Source: Aminivibrio pyruvatiphilus (GTDB taxonomy: Bacteria; Synergistota; Synergistia; Synergistales; Aminobacteriaceae). Taken from it: a stretch of 64,000 bases of DNA. Positions 32,260 to 40,711 of this stretch are shown piece by piece (the first letter of the stretch is position 1; the number at the start of each line of letters is the position of its first letter). The notes under the pieces are model-generated. The model worked only from the letters and a program-made list of their open reading frames with translations, did no database searches and was not told the DNA's origin. The position numbers and the translations under genes were made by a program. Location: the NCBI RefSeq assembly GCF_004366815.1, contig NZ_SORI01000004.1, forward strand, positions 62,001 to 126,000. The letters run 5' to 3'.

Positions 32260-33779
32260 TCTCTTCCACCTCTCCGTTCCTGTTGTCCGAATCCTTGCAT
32301 ATCGAGGAACAGCCTGTGTTCGCTGAAATCCTTCCGCTCATATTCCCGGAAGATGCCGCCCTTCGAGAGGACGAGAATCCTGTCGCATACTTCAATGAGG
32401 TCATCCAGTCCCGGGGAGGTGATGATGACGCCTGCCCCGTTTCTGATTCTTTCGGACACAATGGACAGAATGGCCTTCTTCGCGCCGATGTCCACTCCCC
32501 TGGTGGGTTCGTCCAGAAGATAAATTTCCGGGCTGTTCGCCATGATCCGCCCGATGACCACCTTCTGCCTGTTGCCGCCGGACAGCTCGTCCACTCCCTG
32601 GTGGATAGAGAAGGCTTTCACCCGAACTTCCCTAAAAACGGCCAGTGCCCGCTCCTCGCTCTTTTCCCAGCTGATGAACCTGCCGCCGCAGACGTTTCCG
32701 AAGCTGTTGAGAAGGAGATTGTCCCGTATGGAAAAAGACCTGAGAAGCCCCTCCTTTTCCCTCTCCTCGGGAAGGTAGGCAATTCCTTCGGCGAGAGCTT
32801 CCGCCGGCGAACGGAAACGAACACTGTTTCCCCTGAGAAAGATCTCTCCTTCGTCGGCGGGGTCGATGCCGGCGAGGGCTTTCAGCAGCTCCGTCCTTCC
32901 GCTTCCCCGGAGACCAGCAAGCCCCAGGATCTCCCCCCGCCGCAGGGAAAAGGAAATATCCCCGAAGGCCCCCCACCTGGAAAGCCCTTCCACCCTGAGA
33001 ATTTCCTCTCCCGGAGTCGGGGTGTCTTCAGACCGGCCCCCGGTGAGCGACGATTCCTCTCCTATGATGAGCTCGGAAAGAGAGGCGTGGTCCAGGGAAG
33101 CTCTCTCCCTCACGGCGACCGCTTTCCCGTCCCGCAGAACCGTCATTCTGTCGCAGATTTCAAGCAGCTCGTCGATATGGTGGGAGATGTAAACAATTGC
33201 CTTTCCCCGGGAGCGCAGATCCTCCACGATCTTCCTGAGGATGAGGGCGTCCCTGCCGCTGAGAGGTGCGGAAGACTCGTCGAGGACGACGATGGGTGCA
33301 TCTTCCACCACGCAGGATTTGAGTATGAGCAGAAGCTGCCTTTCGCTCAGGGAAAGGTCCCCAGCCAGTAGGCCGGCGTTTATGCCGGTTCCGTAGGCTG
33401 AGAGGACTTCCTCAGCCAGGGTGCGCATCGTTTTCCGGTCCAGCAGGCCTTTCCTCGATGGAAGTTCTCCGAGAAAAAGGTTTTCCGCCACCGAAAGATC
33501 CAGGATAAGTTCCGGTTCCTGGGGAACGATGGCCACTCCTTCCCTCTTTGCCCGGACACGGGAAAGGGTGCGGAAAGAACGGCCTCCCAGGGAAATCGTT
33601 CCTTCCGTCGGTTCAATCAGGCCCGCGAGAATTCCCACCAGGGTGGACTTCCCCGCCCCGTTTTTTCCGATGAGCCCGTGAACTTCACCGGGATAGACCT
33701 CAAAGGACACCCGGTCCAGGGCAACCGTTCCGGGATAAATTTTAGAAATCCCGTTCAGGGTAAGGGCAGGTGTTTTCAT
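32244..33779 (-). CDS. Sugar-type ABC transporter ATPase (RbsA/MglA family, two ATPase domains)
   Basis: A 511-residue duplicated ATPase. Domain 1 has Walker A GLIGKNGAGKSTLVG, signature LSLSERQ and Walker B IVVLDESSAPLSGRDA. Domain 2 has the usual degenerate Walker A GLRGSGRTELLKAL, signature ELSGGNRQKVVIGR and Walker B IYLLDEPTRGVDIGAKK. This asymmetry is normal for the family. The frame extends upstream into hisD-like sequence; the ATG at 33779 (MKTPALTLNGISKIYPG) follows AGGGAACAGGG and overlaps the HisD-like stop by four bases. It energises uptake through the adjacent permease. Confidence 0.95.
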   Translation of the reverse strand: MKTPALTLNGISKIYPGTVALDRVSFEVYPGEVHGLIGKNGAGKSTLVGILAGLIEPTEGTISLGGRSFRTLSRVRAKREGVAIVPQEPELILDLSVAENLFLGELPSRKGLLDRKTMRTLAEEVLSAYGTGINAGLLAGDLSLSERQLLLILKSCVVEDAPIVVLDESSAPLSGRDALILRKIVEDLRSRGKAIVYISHHIDELLEICDRMTVLRDGKAVAVRERASLDHASLSELIIGEESSLTGGRSEDTPTPGEEILRVEGLSRWGAFGDISFSLRRGEILGLAGLRGSGRTELLKALAGIDPADEGEIFLRGNSVRFRSPAEALAEGIAYLPEEREKEGLLRSFSIRDNLLLNSFGNVCGGRFISWEKSEERALAVFREVRVKAFSIHQGVDELSGGNRQKVVIGRIMANSPEIYLLDEPTRGVDIGAKKAILSIVSERIRNGAGVIITSPGLDDLIEVCDRILVLSKGGIFREYERKDFSEHRLFLDMQGFGQQERRGGRECQAV

Positions 33780-35062
33780 CCCTGTTCCCTGTCGCACCCG
33801 CCGTCTTTTTTTCGAAGCTCCGCAGACCGCTTGTGGCCGAAAAGGCCCTCCAGATCGGCGAAAGAGACGCATTTTTCTGCCAGGGAATATGCGCCCTCAC
33901 GGGAGATCTCCTGGTAGGAGCTGACCTTTATGAAGGTTCCCGCGTACACGCCGTTGGAAAACCGTGCGCAGCGGACGGTGGGCAGAATGTGGTTCGGGCC
34001 CGAAACATAGTCCCCGAAGGCTACGGGGGCATAGGGGCCGATGAAGAGGGAGCCGAAATTATTCAGCTTCTCCGCCGTTTCCCCGCTGTTTTCAGTCATT
34101 ACCTGGAGGTGTTCCGGGGCGATCTCGTCGGTGATTGTCACTGCTTCCTCAAGGGAATCGGCGAGCAGTATCCTTCCGTTGTTTCTCCACGCTTCGAGGG
34201 CGAGTTTTCCCGTGGGGAGGATCTCCGCCTGCCTGAGGATCTCTCCGGACGTCTTCTCCGCGAGTTCCCTGCTGGTGGTCACGATAACCGTCCACGAGTT
34301 CGGGTCGTGTTCGCACCGGGCAAGGGCGTCCGCCGCCACCCATTCGGGGTTTGCCGACCCGTCGGCAATGATGACCACCTCGCTCGGCCCGGCAAGCATG
34401 TCAATTCCCACCGATCCGCTCACCTGGCGCTTTGCTTCAGTAACATACCGATTTCCGGGCCCGGCGATAATATCCACCGGTTTCAGGGTTTCCGTGCCGA
34501 AGGCGAGGGCTCCCACTGCCTGGGCACCGCCCATGCAGTAGATTTCGTCAACGCCGGCAATATCCATGGCCACGAGGACGGCAGGGTGAATCCCCTCCTG
34601 CCCCCTGCTCGCAGGCGAACAGGCCGCTATTCGCTTCACCCCCGCCACCTTAGCCGGAATAGCCGACATGAGTGCCGACGACGGAAGAGGGTACCTCCCG
34701 GCAGGCACATAGCATCCGCACGAAGCCACCGGAATCAGACGATGGCCGAGGACAACGCCGGGGGATATCTCCCAGCGGAGTTCTTTCATGCATTCCCTCT
34801 GCTTCAGGGCGAAGTCGCGAATTCTCAGGGCCGCAAACTGCAGGGTCTCCACCGTTTCCGGGGCCACCTTTCCGTAGGCTTCCCTGACAGTTTTTTCTTC
34901 AACCCGCAGTGAAGCGGGCCGGAACCCGTCAAATTTCTCCGTGTAATTTCGTACGGCCTCGTCGCCTCCCGACCGGACGGCATCGAGGATATCCCGTACC
35001 GTCTTTTCGACCGAGGCGGTTTCCGTCGCTCCGCTTATTTCCGCTTCCTTGAAAACGATCAT
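33776..35062 (-). CDS. HisD-like dehydrogenase (histidinol or sulfopropanediol dehydrogenase family)
   Basis: A 428-residue member of the histidinol dehydrogenase family: PVASCGCYVPAGRYPLPSSA, GVDEIYCMGGAQAVGALAFG, IAGPGNRYVTEAKRQVSG, IDMLAGPSEVVIIAD, DEIAPEHLQVMTEN with the catalytic Glu-His, AFGDYVSGPNHILPT and GLFGHKR with the last metal histidine. The glutamine that helps bind zinc in HisD is Arg249 here (ALARCEH instead of LLSQAEH). No other his genes are near. The gene sits between a short-chain dehydrogenase and a sugar-type ABC transporter, all coupled, so it more likely oxidises an imported polyol or sulfonated diol, as HpsN does, than histidinol. Confidence 0.85.
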   Translation of the reverse strand: MIVFKEAEISGATETASVEKTVRDILDAVRSGGDEAVRNYTEKFDGFRPASLRVEEKTVREAYGKVAPETVETLQFAALRIRDFALKQRECMKELRWEISPGVVLGHRLIPVASCGCYVPAGRYPLPSSALMSAIPAKVAGVKRIAACSPASRGQEGIHPAVLVAMDIAGVDEIYCMGGAQAVGALAFGTETLKPVDIIAGPGNRYVTEAKRQVSGSVGIDMLAGPSEVVIIADGSANPEWVAADALARCEHDPNSWTVIVTTSRELAEKTSGEILRQAEILPTGKLALEAWRNNGRILLADSLEEAVTITDEIAPEHLQVMTENSGETAEKLNNFGSLFIGPYAPVAFGDYVSGPNHILPTVRCARFSNGVYAGTFIKVSSYQEISREGAYSLAEKCVSFADLEGLFGHKRSAELRKKDGGCDREQG

Positions 35063-35083
35063 TTTCCTGCTCCTTCCGGAAGC

Positions 35084-35854
35084 TCAGCTCGCGAGCCAGC
35101 CGCCGTCAATATAGATAATCTGCCCGGTGAGATAGTCCGAGGCCGAACTGCAGAGAAACACGAGCGTTCCCAGAAGGTCTTCTGCAGTGCCCACCCGACC
35201 GGCCGGAATGCGTTCCTCTATCCACTTCCTGTGTTCCGGGTCAAGGAAGAAGGGCTCGGTCATGGGGGTCCTGAAGTACCCCGGCCCCATGGCGTTCACC
35301 TGGATGTTCGACCGTGCCAGTTCTATGGCCATGGTCTTCGTGATCTGCACCACTCCGCCCTTGGTACCGCAGTACACGGCGGATTTCGCAAGGCCGATGG
35401 CGCTGCCGAGAGACCCTATGTTCACTATTTTTCCCCGCCCCTGCTCCGCCATGATCCTGGCCGCCGCCTGGGCGCAGAAAAAAACGCCCCTGAGGTTGAC
35501 GGCCATGATCTTGTCGTACTGTTCCTCCGTCACTGAAAGAAAATCATTGATCTCTTCCACACCCGCGTTATTCACAAGGATATCGAGGCTTCCGAGCCTT
35601 TCCGCCGCCGAGCGGAAACACTCCTGAACCTCGGCGGGCTTCGTCACGTCAAGCCGGATGCCTTCGGCCCTTCCGCCGGAGAGGCGGATCTCCTCCGCTG
35701 TTTTTCCGGCGGCTGAACCGTCGATATCAGCGCACACCACAGCGGCGCCTGCAGCAGCAAGTCCCAGCGAATACCCTTTCCCAAGGCCGCGGCCCGCACC
35801 GGTCACCACCGCTGTTTTTCCGGCGAGGGAGAATTGTTCGAGAAATGCCGTCAT
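35084..35854 (-). CDS. Short-chain dehydrogenase/reductase (SDR)
   Basis: A 256-residue classical SDR. It has the NAD(P) loop VVTGAGRGLGKGYSLGLA, CADIDGSA (an acidic residue favouring NAD), ILVNNAGVEE, catalytic serine in IVNIGSLGSAIG, and YCGTK for the Tyr and Lys, with the Asn in VNLRG. It is first in the operon with the HisD-like dehydrogenase and ABC transporter, so it probably acts on the imported compound. A TTG three codons earlier (35863) is an alternative start; AAGGAG lies 12 bases before the ATG used here and 3 before the TTG. Confidence 0.92.
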   Translation of the reverse strand: MTAFLEQFSLAGKTAVVTGAGRGLGKGYSLGLAAAGAAVVCADIDGSAAGKTAEEIRLSGGRAEGIRLDVTKPAEVQECFRSAAERLGSLDILVNNAGVEEINDFLSVTEEQYDKIMAVNLRGVFFCAQAAARIMAEQGRGKIVNIGSLGSAIGLAKSAVYCGTKGGVVQITKTMAIELARSNIQVNAMGPGYFRTPMTEPFFLDPEHRKWIEERIPAGRVGTAEDLLGTLVFLCSSASDYLTGQIIYIDGGWLAS

Positions 35855-35924
35855 GTCAGTCAAAAACTCCTTTTTCTTTTCAGTTATGGAAAACCCCTGA
35901 AGGAATTCTTTTCCATAGAATCGT

Positions 35925-35971
35925 TTTGATCAAACGCTTTAGCATGATAGCACATGCTATGGATAATGCAA
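35925..35971 (-). promoter_or_regulatory. Promoter and operator-like palindromes of the SDR-HisD-ABC operon
   Basis: On the minus strand, TTGCAT (35966-35971), 16 bases and TATCAT (35944-35949) with an extended TG form a candidate promoter. An inverted repeat TAGCATG-N6-CATGCTA (35940-35959) covers the -10 and most of the spacer, and a second palindrome TTTGATCAAA (35925-35934) lies just downstream of the predicted start. Both positions suit a repressor, which is not encoded nearby. Confidence 0.5.
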
Positions 35972-36000
35972 TAATGCAAAGAAGAGACGAAATAGAAAAA

Positions 36001-36022
36001 AAGATTCCCCGAAGGGAATCTT
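36001..36022 (-). terminator. Terminator of the TTT transporter operon
   Basis: On the minus strand a 9-bp stem (36014-36022 with 36001-36009) closed by a TTCG loop is followed by a T-rich run. It lies 67 bases past the tctA stop. Confidence 0.85.
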
Positions 36023-36088
36023 GAGCAGCAGAACGAATTATCCCTGGTATCTTTTCCCCGGGCATGCGCCATAAACGGGAAAGAAAAG

Positions 36089-37570
36089 CTACTCCCCTTT
36101 TTTCCTCCTGAAGAATTTCATGACAGGGCCTCCGAAAAAGACAAAAAGGATGAGAAAAATCAGCGTGAGACAAATCGGGTCGAAGATGAATTCACCGAGC
36201 CCTCCGTGGGTTTTGATGAGCCCGACCCTGAGATTGTCCTCTATCATCGGCCCCAGGATGATGGCGAGAATGAGGGGCGGCAGGGGAATATCGAGGTATT
36301 CAAAGAAAAAACCGGCAACGCCGAAGGCCGCCATGATATAGATGTCGAAGAAACTGTTCCTGATGGCGTAGGATCCGATGACGGAGAAGATGAGCACGAT
36401 GACCATGACGATATTCCGGGGCATTCTCAGTATCTTTCCAAAAACCCGGATTCCTATGAGCCCCACCGGAATGAGGAAAAGCTGAGAAATCAGTCCGACC
36501 GCGAAAATACCGTGAACGAGTTTCAGGTTCTCCTGGAAAATGAGCGGTCCCGGCCTCAGCCCGTACATGAGCATGGCTCCGAGGACGATGGCCGTAATGG
36601 AATCTCCGGGTACACCGAAAACAAGGGCCGGAATCCACGTTCCTCCCAGGGCCGCGTTGTTGGCGCTCGTAGGGGCAATGACTCCCTTTATGGATCCCTT
36701 CCCGAATTCCTCCGGATTTTTGGATGTCTTTTTCTCCATGCCGTAGGCCACCCAGGCCGCAATGTCCGCTCCGGCTCCGGGAAGGGCTCCGACGCACGTG
36801 CCCAGGAGCGAGGCCTTCAAAACGGTCATTTTGTTTCTGAGAATGATCTTCAGGGTTCCCAAAAGGGAGATGCGTCCGAATTCGGGAATGCTGCTTTCTC
36901 CGAGGAGCTTTGCGTCTCCCACGTTCTTGAGCACCTCGGAGAGACCGAAGAGCCCCACCATGGCGGGAATAAAGCCGATCCCCTCCAGCAGTTCCATGTT
37001 TCCTCCGGTAAACCGCGGGAGTCCCGTGGTGATATCCATTCCGACGGTGGAAACGAGAAGCCCCAGCGTCGCGGACAAAACGCCGTTGAGGGGCTTTCCT
37101 GCGCTCAGAACGGCGCTCATGCTCAGCCCGAAGATTCCGAGCCAGAAATACTGGAAATTGGTGAATTTAAGGGCAAACTTTGCCAGCGGAGGAGCGACCG
37201 CCATGAGAAGAAGAATACCTATGAAACCTCCTATGGCGGAACAGAGCAGATCCAGGGAGAGGGCTTCCATGCCGCGGCCCTGTTTGGTCAGTTCGTAGCC
37301 GTCAAGTGTGGCCGCTCCTGAAGCAGGGGTTCCGGGAATTCGAAGCAGGGTTGCCGGTATGTCCCCGGTGAATATGGACGTGAAGGACACGCCGAGAATC
37401 ATGGCCATTCCTGCGAGAGGTTCCATGTAATAGGTTACCGGTATGATGAGGGCCACACCCATGGTGGCCGTCAGGCCGGGGGTGCCTCCTATAAGGACGC
37501 CGAAGGCCATGGAAAGGAGCCATGGAAAGAGTATGGCGGGGCGGAAAACCGCGAGTATTTCCTCGAACAT
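36089..37570 (-). CDS. tctA: Tripartite tricarboxylate transporter large membrane subunit (TctA)
   Basis: A 493-residue integral membrane protein of the TctA family with about 12 segments. It has the family-typical glycine-rich first repeat GVLIGGTPGLTATMGVALIIP, RIPGTPASGAATLDGY, and the second repeat LPGAGADIAAWVAYGMEK with APTSANNAALGG. Together with the small subunit TctB and binding protein TctC it forms a secondary transporter for carboxylates. GGAGGGG precedes the ATG. It is last in the leftward tctC-tctB-tctA order and ends at a terminator. The substrate cannot be read from sequence. Confidence 0.94.
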   Translation of the reverse strand: MFEEILAVFRPAILFPWLLSMAFGVLIGGTPGLTATMGVALIIPVTYYMEPLAGMAMILGVSFTSIFTGDIPATLLRIPGTPASGAATLDGYELTKQGRGMEALSLDLLCSAIGGFIGILLLMAVAPPLAKFALKFTNFQYFWLGIFGLSMSAVLSAGKPLNGVLSATLGLLVSTVGMDITTGLPRFTGGNMELLEGIGFIPAMVGLFGLSEVLKNVGDAKLLGESSIPEFGRISLLGTLKIILRNKMTVLKASLLGTCVGALPGAGADIAAWVAYGMEKKTSKNPEEFGKGSIKGVIAPTSANNAALGGTWIPALVFGVPGDSITAIVLGAMLMYGLRPGPLIFQENLKLVHGIFAVGLISQLFLIPVGLIGIRVFGKILRMPRNIVMVIVLIFSVIGSYAIRNSFFDIYIMAAFGVAGFFFEYLDIPLPPLILAIILGPMIEDNLRVGLIKTHGGLGEFIFDPICLTLIFLILFVFFGGPVMKFFRRKKGE

Positions 37571-37582
37571 TTCAGGCCCCTC

Positions 37583-38047
37583 CTACCATGGAATTCCCAG
37601 CTCTCCGAGAGGGAGCTGTATCTGAAAAAGACGGCCGAAGACAAGAAGAATAAAAACCACCGTAATAATTGTCACCGCAAGAGCTTTCAGCACGCCTACC
37701 CTGAGACGGAGAAGAAGGAACATGGAAAAAATAAAGGTGGAAAGGGCATATCCCATCCACTGCATCAGCTGAACATACACGACAAGGGACAGAATGACGA
37801 TCGCCCCGTTGGCCGCTCCGGAACCCCATCTCCTGCCGGCGGCTTCCGTCCCGGACCTCAGGGCCGAAACCGCCTGGTGAAGCCCGCACGGGATCAGCAC
37901 CACGGAAAGAAGCACCGGAAAAAAAGCCGGGCCGGGGATTTTCTTTCCGGCCGAAACTGCCTCGGGAAAGGTGGAACTGGTACGGATGACCCACAGGGAA
38001 ACAAGGACCAAAGATACGCCGAAGAGTATTCTCAGAGTTTTTTTCAT
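37583..38047 (-). CDS. tctB: Tripartite tricarboxylate transporter small membrane subunit (TctB)
   Basis: A 154-residue protein with four predicted membrane segments, the first at residues 7-22 and the others in the C-terminal 80 residues, separated by a soluble loop (IPGPAFFPVLLSVVL is the family's G-P-x-x-FP pattern). This size and topology, and its position between tctC and tctA, identify TctB despite the family's low conservation. GGAGG lies seven bases ahead of the ATG. The start of tctA follows its stop after 12 bases. Confidence 0.88.
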   Translation of the reverse strand: MKKTLRILFGVSLVLVSLWVIRTSSTFPEAVSAGKKIPGPAFFPVLLSVVLIPCGLHQAVSALRSGTEAAGRRWGSGAANGAIVILSLVVYVQLMQWMGYALSTFIFSMFLLLRLRVGVLKALAVTIITVVFILLVFGRLFQIQLPLGELGIPW

Positions 38048-38068
38048 TGACAGCCTCCGGAAGAAAGG

Positions 38069-38095
38069 GCACCCCGCCGGAATGCGGCGGGGTGC
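38069..38095 (-). other. Intercistronic hairpin after tctC
   Basis: GCACCCCGCC (38069-38078) and GGCGGGGTGC (38086-38095) form a perfect 10-bp stem with a 7-base loop between tctC and tctB. There is no clear T run on the minus strand (CCTTTC follows), so it more likely caps and protects the abundant binding-protein mRNA than fully terminates. Confidence 0.7.
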
Positions 38096-38112
38096 TTTCC
38101 CTTGTAAAGGTA

Positions 38113-39078
38113 CTATTTTTTAAGATATCCGCCCAGCTCCATGACGTTTTTCAGGTCAGTGTCCTGCTGTCGGGCGAATTCGGCAAACTCCTTCGGACCG
38201 CGGACAAGTACGCCGAAGCCGTTCTTGCTCATGAACTCCTTGTATTCATCGGAATCGGTAATCTTTTTCATGGCATTGTACAGAACATCGATTACTTCGG
38301 CAGGCGTGCCCTTCGGGACGGCAAAGCCCCGCCACGTTCCGGCCGACCAGTCGATTCCGCTTTCTTTCAGTGTCGGAACATCCGGGAAGGCGGAGTCCCG
38401 GCTATCGGCCATAATGGCCAGGGGCCGTATTTCCCCGGCCGCAATCTGGGAAGCCGCTTCGGGAAGGCTGCAGGTGATGACTTCCACGTGACCTCCGAGA
38501 AGCTCGATGATGGAGGGGGCCGCTCCCGTCGTGGGGATCCAGCTGACTGCATTGACAGGGATTCCGGCCTTGTCGAGCATTCCTATCCTTGCAAGGTCCC
38601 AGACTCCGCCGGCAGCAGTTCCGGAGAACTTGAACTTCTCGGGATTTGCCTTCACCGCTTCCAGAAGGTCACCGAGGTTCTTCCAGGGGGCGTCCGCTTT
38701 CACCATCACCCCGGCGGGGTCCTGGTTCAGCTGGATCACGTAGTCGAAATCAGCGTAGGTGAGCTCGGTAAGCCCCATCCAGTGCATGGTGGCCAGCTCC
38801 AGGGTCACCATGGTGATCGTGTATCCATCCGGCTTTGAAAAGGCTCCTGCTGAATGGCCCACAGCACCGTTCCCGCCCGTCTTGTTCGTGACGGGAAAAG
38901 GCTTGCCGAGCTCCTTTTCGAGCTGAGCCGCCATGAAGCGGGTCAGCCTGTCAGTGCCGCCGCCCGCTCCCCAGGGGCAGACGACGGAAACGCTTCTTTC
39001 AGGGAAGGCCGCGAAGGCAGCCGAGGCCAAAAATACGAAGAGAACCGAAAAAACCAGTATCCGGGACATCTTACTCAT
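38113..39078 (-). CDS. tctC: Tripartite tricarboxylate transporter substrate-binding protein (TctC)
   Basis: A 321-residue exported binding protein of the TctC/Bug family. A signal peptide (residues 1 to about 22, ending ASAAFA) is followed by FPERSVSVVCPWGAGGGTDR, the VTNKTGGNGAVGHSA loop, and PDGYTITMVT. Later YNAMKKI and FVVPKGTP-like segments fit the family. The frame is open 14 codons upstream, but GGGAG and the signal peptide point to the ATG at 39078. It is the first gene of the tctCBA operon and is divergent from rocD. Confidence 0.92.
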   Translation of the reverse strand: MSKMSRILVFSVLFVFLASAAFAAFPERSVSVVCPWGAGGGTDRLTRFMAAQLEKELGKPFPVTNKTGGNGAVGHSAGAFSKPDGYTITMVTLELATMHWMGLTELTYADFDYVIQLNQDPAGVMVKADAPWKNLGDLLEAVKANPEKFKFSGTAAGGVWDLARIGMLDKAGIPVNAVSWIPTTGAAPSIIELLGGHVEVITCSLPEAASQIAAGEIRPLAIMADSRDSAFPDVPTLKESGIDWSAGTWRGFAVPKGTPAEVIDVLYNAMKKITDSDEYKEFMSKNGFGVLVRGPKEFAEFARQQDTDLKNVMELGGYLKK

Positions 39079-39401
39079 GCAAAACCAACTCCCTTCAGAA
39101 AAATATGGGACACAGAACACCTTTACGCTATAAGCTGTACCCTCCTTTCAAAGGGAATACAAATTGCGCAATACGCCTTTTTCAATGAGTATATCAAAAA
39201 AGGACATCCGCTACACCACTTTCGCCCCTCTTCCCCCTGAGAAGTCAGTACTTTCCGCCCTGAATCCATACCTTGAAAAAAAAGGCTCCTTGGGCGAGAA
39301 TAGTACAGGATTCTTTTCGTTCCCGTAATGAACTGCTTTCCATAAAAAACAAAACGAATGAACTTCAGGAGCGAAGAATCGAAATCTCGGAAAGAGGTGA
39401 C
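39079..39401. other. Divergent intergenic region tctC / rocD
   Basis: This 323-base gap holds the promoters of both flanking genes, but I find no convincing pair of -35 and -10 boxes. It contains a perfect palindrome ATTGCGCAAT at 39163-39172, a possible operator. The rocD-side frame is open from 39273 but without a ribosome site. No other gene is supported. Confidence 0.5.
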
Positions 39402-40628
39402 ATGATGACCCGTTACACATCAGATGAACTGATGAAAATGGAGCATGAATACGGCGCCCACAACTACCATCCGCTGGAAGTCGTAATTTCAAAGGCTGAA
39501 GGCATCTGGGTCGAAGACCCGGAAGGACGCCGTTACATGGATATGCTCTCGGCATACTCGGCAGTGAACCAGGGCCACCGGCATCCGAAGATCATCAAAG
39601 CACTCAAGGACCAGGCAGACATCCTCACGCTCACCTCGAGGGCATTCTTCAACGACAAGTGGCCCCTCTTCGCACAGAAGCTTTCGGCGCTTACGGGGAA
39701 AGAAATGATCCTCCCCATGAACACCGGCGCGGAAGCCGTCGAAACGGCCATCAAGACCATGAGGAAATGGGGCTACATGGTCAAGGGCGTTGAAAAGGAC
39801 AAGGCCGAGATCATCGTCTTCGCCGACAATTTCCACGGAAGAACGGTCACCATCATATCCTTCTCCGTCGATCCCGACGCAAAGGACAATTACGGACCCT
39901 TCACCCCGGGATTCGTCATCGTACCCTACGACGACCTCGAAGCGGTGGAAAAGGCAGTGAATAAAAATACGGTCGGGATTCTCGTGGAACCCATCCAGGG
40001 AGAGGCCGGCGTGGTCGTGCCGAGAGATGGATTCCTCAAGGGACTGGAGTCCATCGCCCGGAAGAACAACCTCCTGCTTGCGATAGACGAGATCCAGACC
40101 GGGTTCTGCCGCACCGGAAAAACCTTTGCCTTCGAGCATGAAGGAATCAACCCCGACATCATCATCATGGGCAAGGCCCTGGGCGGCGGGGTGATGCCGG
40201 TTTCTGCCATCGCGGCCGACAAGGACGTGCTGGGAGTGTTTCTTCCCGGAACCCACGGCTCGACCTTCGGAGGAAACCCCCTTGCCTGCGCCGTGGCATC
40301 CGCTTCCATCGACGTCCTTGTCGAGGAAAAGCTGGCTGAACGCTCCGCAGAACTTGGAGCCTATTTCATGGAGGGCATCCGTGCTTTGAACTCCCCCAAG
40401 ATCAAGCTGGTCAGGGGAAAAGGCCTTCTCATCGGCGTGGTGCTTCACGAATCTGCGGGCAAGGCGAGGATTTACACCACCGCCCTCAAGGAAAAAGGCC
40501 TTCTCTGCAAGGAGACCCACAACTGGATCATCCGGTTCGCTCCTCCCCTTGTCATCACCAAAGCCGAGATCGACGCGGCTCTCGAGAAGATGGCAGAGGT
40601 TTTCTGTCCCGTAGTGGCAAAGGCTTAG
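39402..40628 (+). CDS. rocD: Ornithine aminotransferase (class III, RocD-like)
   Basis: A 408-residue class III PLP aminotransferase. It has HNYHPLEVVISKAEGIWVED, the family-typical DMLSAYSAVNQGHRHPKII, PMNTGAEAVETAIKTMRKWG, FADNFHGRTVTIISFS, LLAIDEIQTGFCRTGK, the PLP lysine in IIIMGKALGGGVMP and THGSTFGGNPLACAVA. These match ornithine aminotransferase, which makes glutamate semialdehyde from ornithine. AAAGAGGTG lies before the ATG pair at 39402/39405; either may be used. It stands near an opine dehydrogenase-RocB operon, which would supply ornithine or arginine. Confidence 0.94.
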   Translation: MMTRYTSDELMKMEHEYGAHNYHPLEVVISKAEGIWVEDPEGRRYMDMLSAYSAVNQGHRHPKIIKALKDQADILTLTSRAFFNDKWPLFAQKLSALTGKEMILPMNTGAEAVETAIKTMRKWGYMVKGVEKDKAEIIVFADNFHGRTVTIISFSVDPDAKDNYGPFTPGFVIVPYDDLEAVEKAVNKNTVGILVEPIQGEAGVVVPRDGFLKGLESIARKNNLLLAIDEIQTGFCRTGKTFAFEHEGINPDIIIMGKALGGGVMPVSAIAADKDVLGVFLPGTHGSTFGGNPLACAVASASIDVLVEEKLAERSAELGAYFMEGIRALNSPKIKLVRGKGLLIGVVLHESAGKARIYTTALKEKGLLCKETHNWIIRFAPPLVITKAEIDAALEKMAEVFCPVVAKA

Positions 40629-40639
40629 CAAATCAAACC

Positions 40640-40693
40640 CAGGGAAAATAAATGGAATCCCGGAAGCTTCCGGGGTTCCATTTATTTTCCCTG
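40640..40693. repeat. 27-bp near-perfect inverted repeat after rocD
   Basis: Bases 40640-40666 are the reverse complement of 40667-40693 with one mismatch and no loop. It lies 11 bases past the rocD stop and ends 18 bases before the next start, and its right end is followed by the AAAGGAG ribosome site. It may terminate rocD, although there is no T run. Confidence 0.8.
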
Positions 40694-40711
40694 AAAAGAA
40701 AAGGAGCCCCC

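Noticed and set aside
32244-33779. Defective first ATPase domain because the signature reads LSLSERQ
   Set aside because: The first domain of RbsA/MglA-type proteins commonly departs from LSGGQ at this place, so this is normal.
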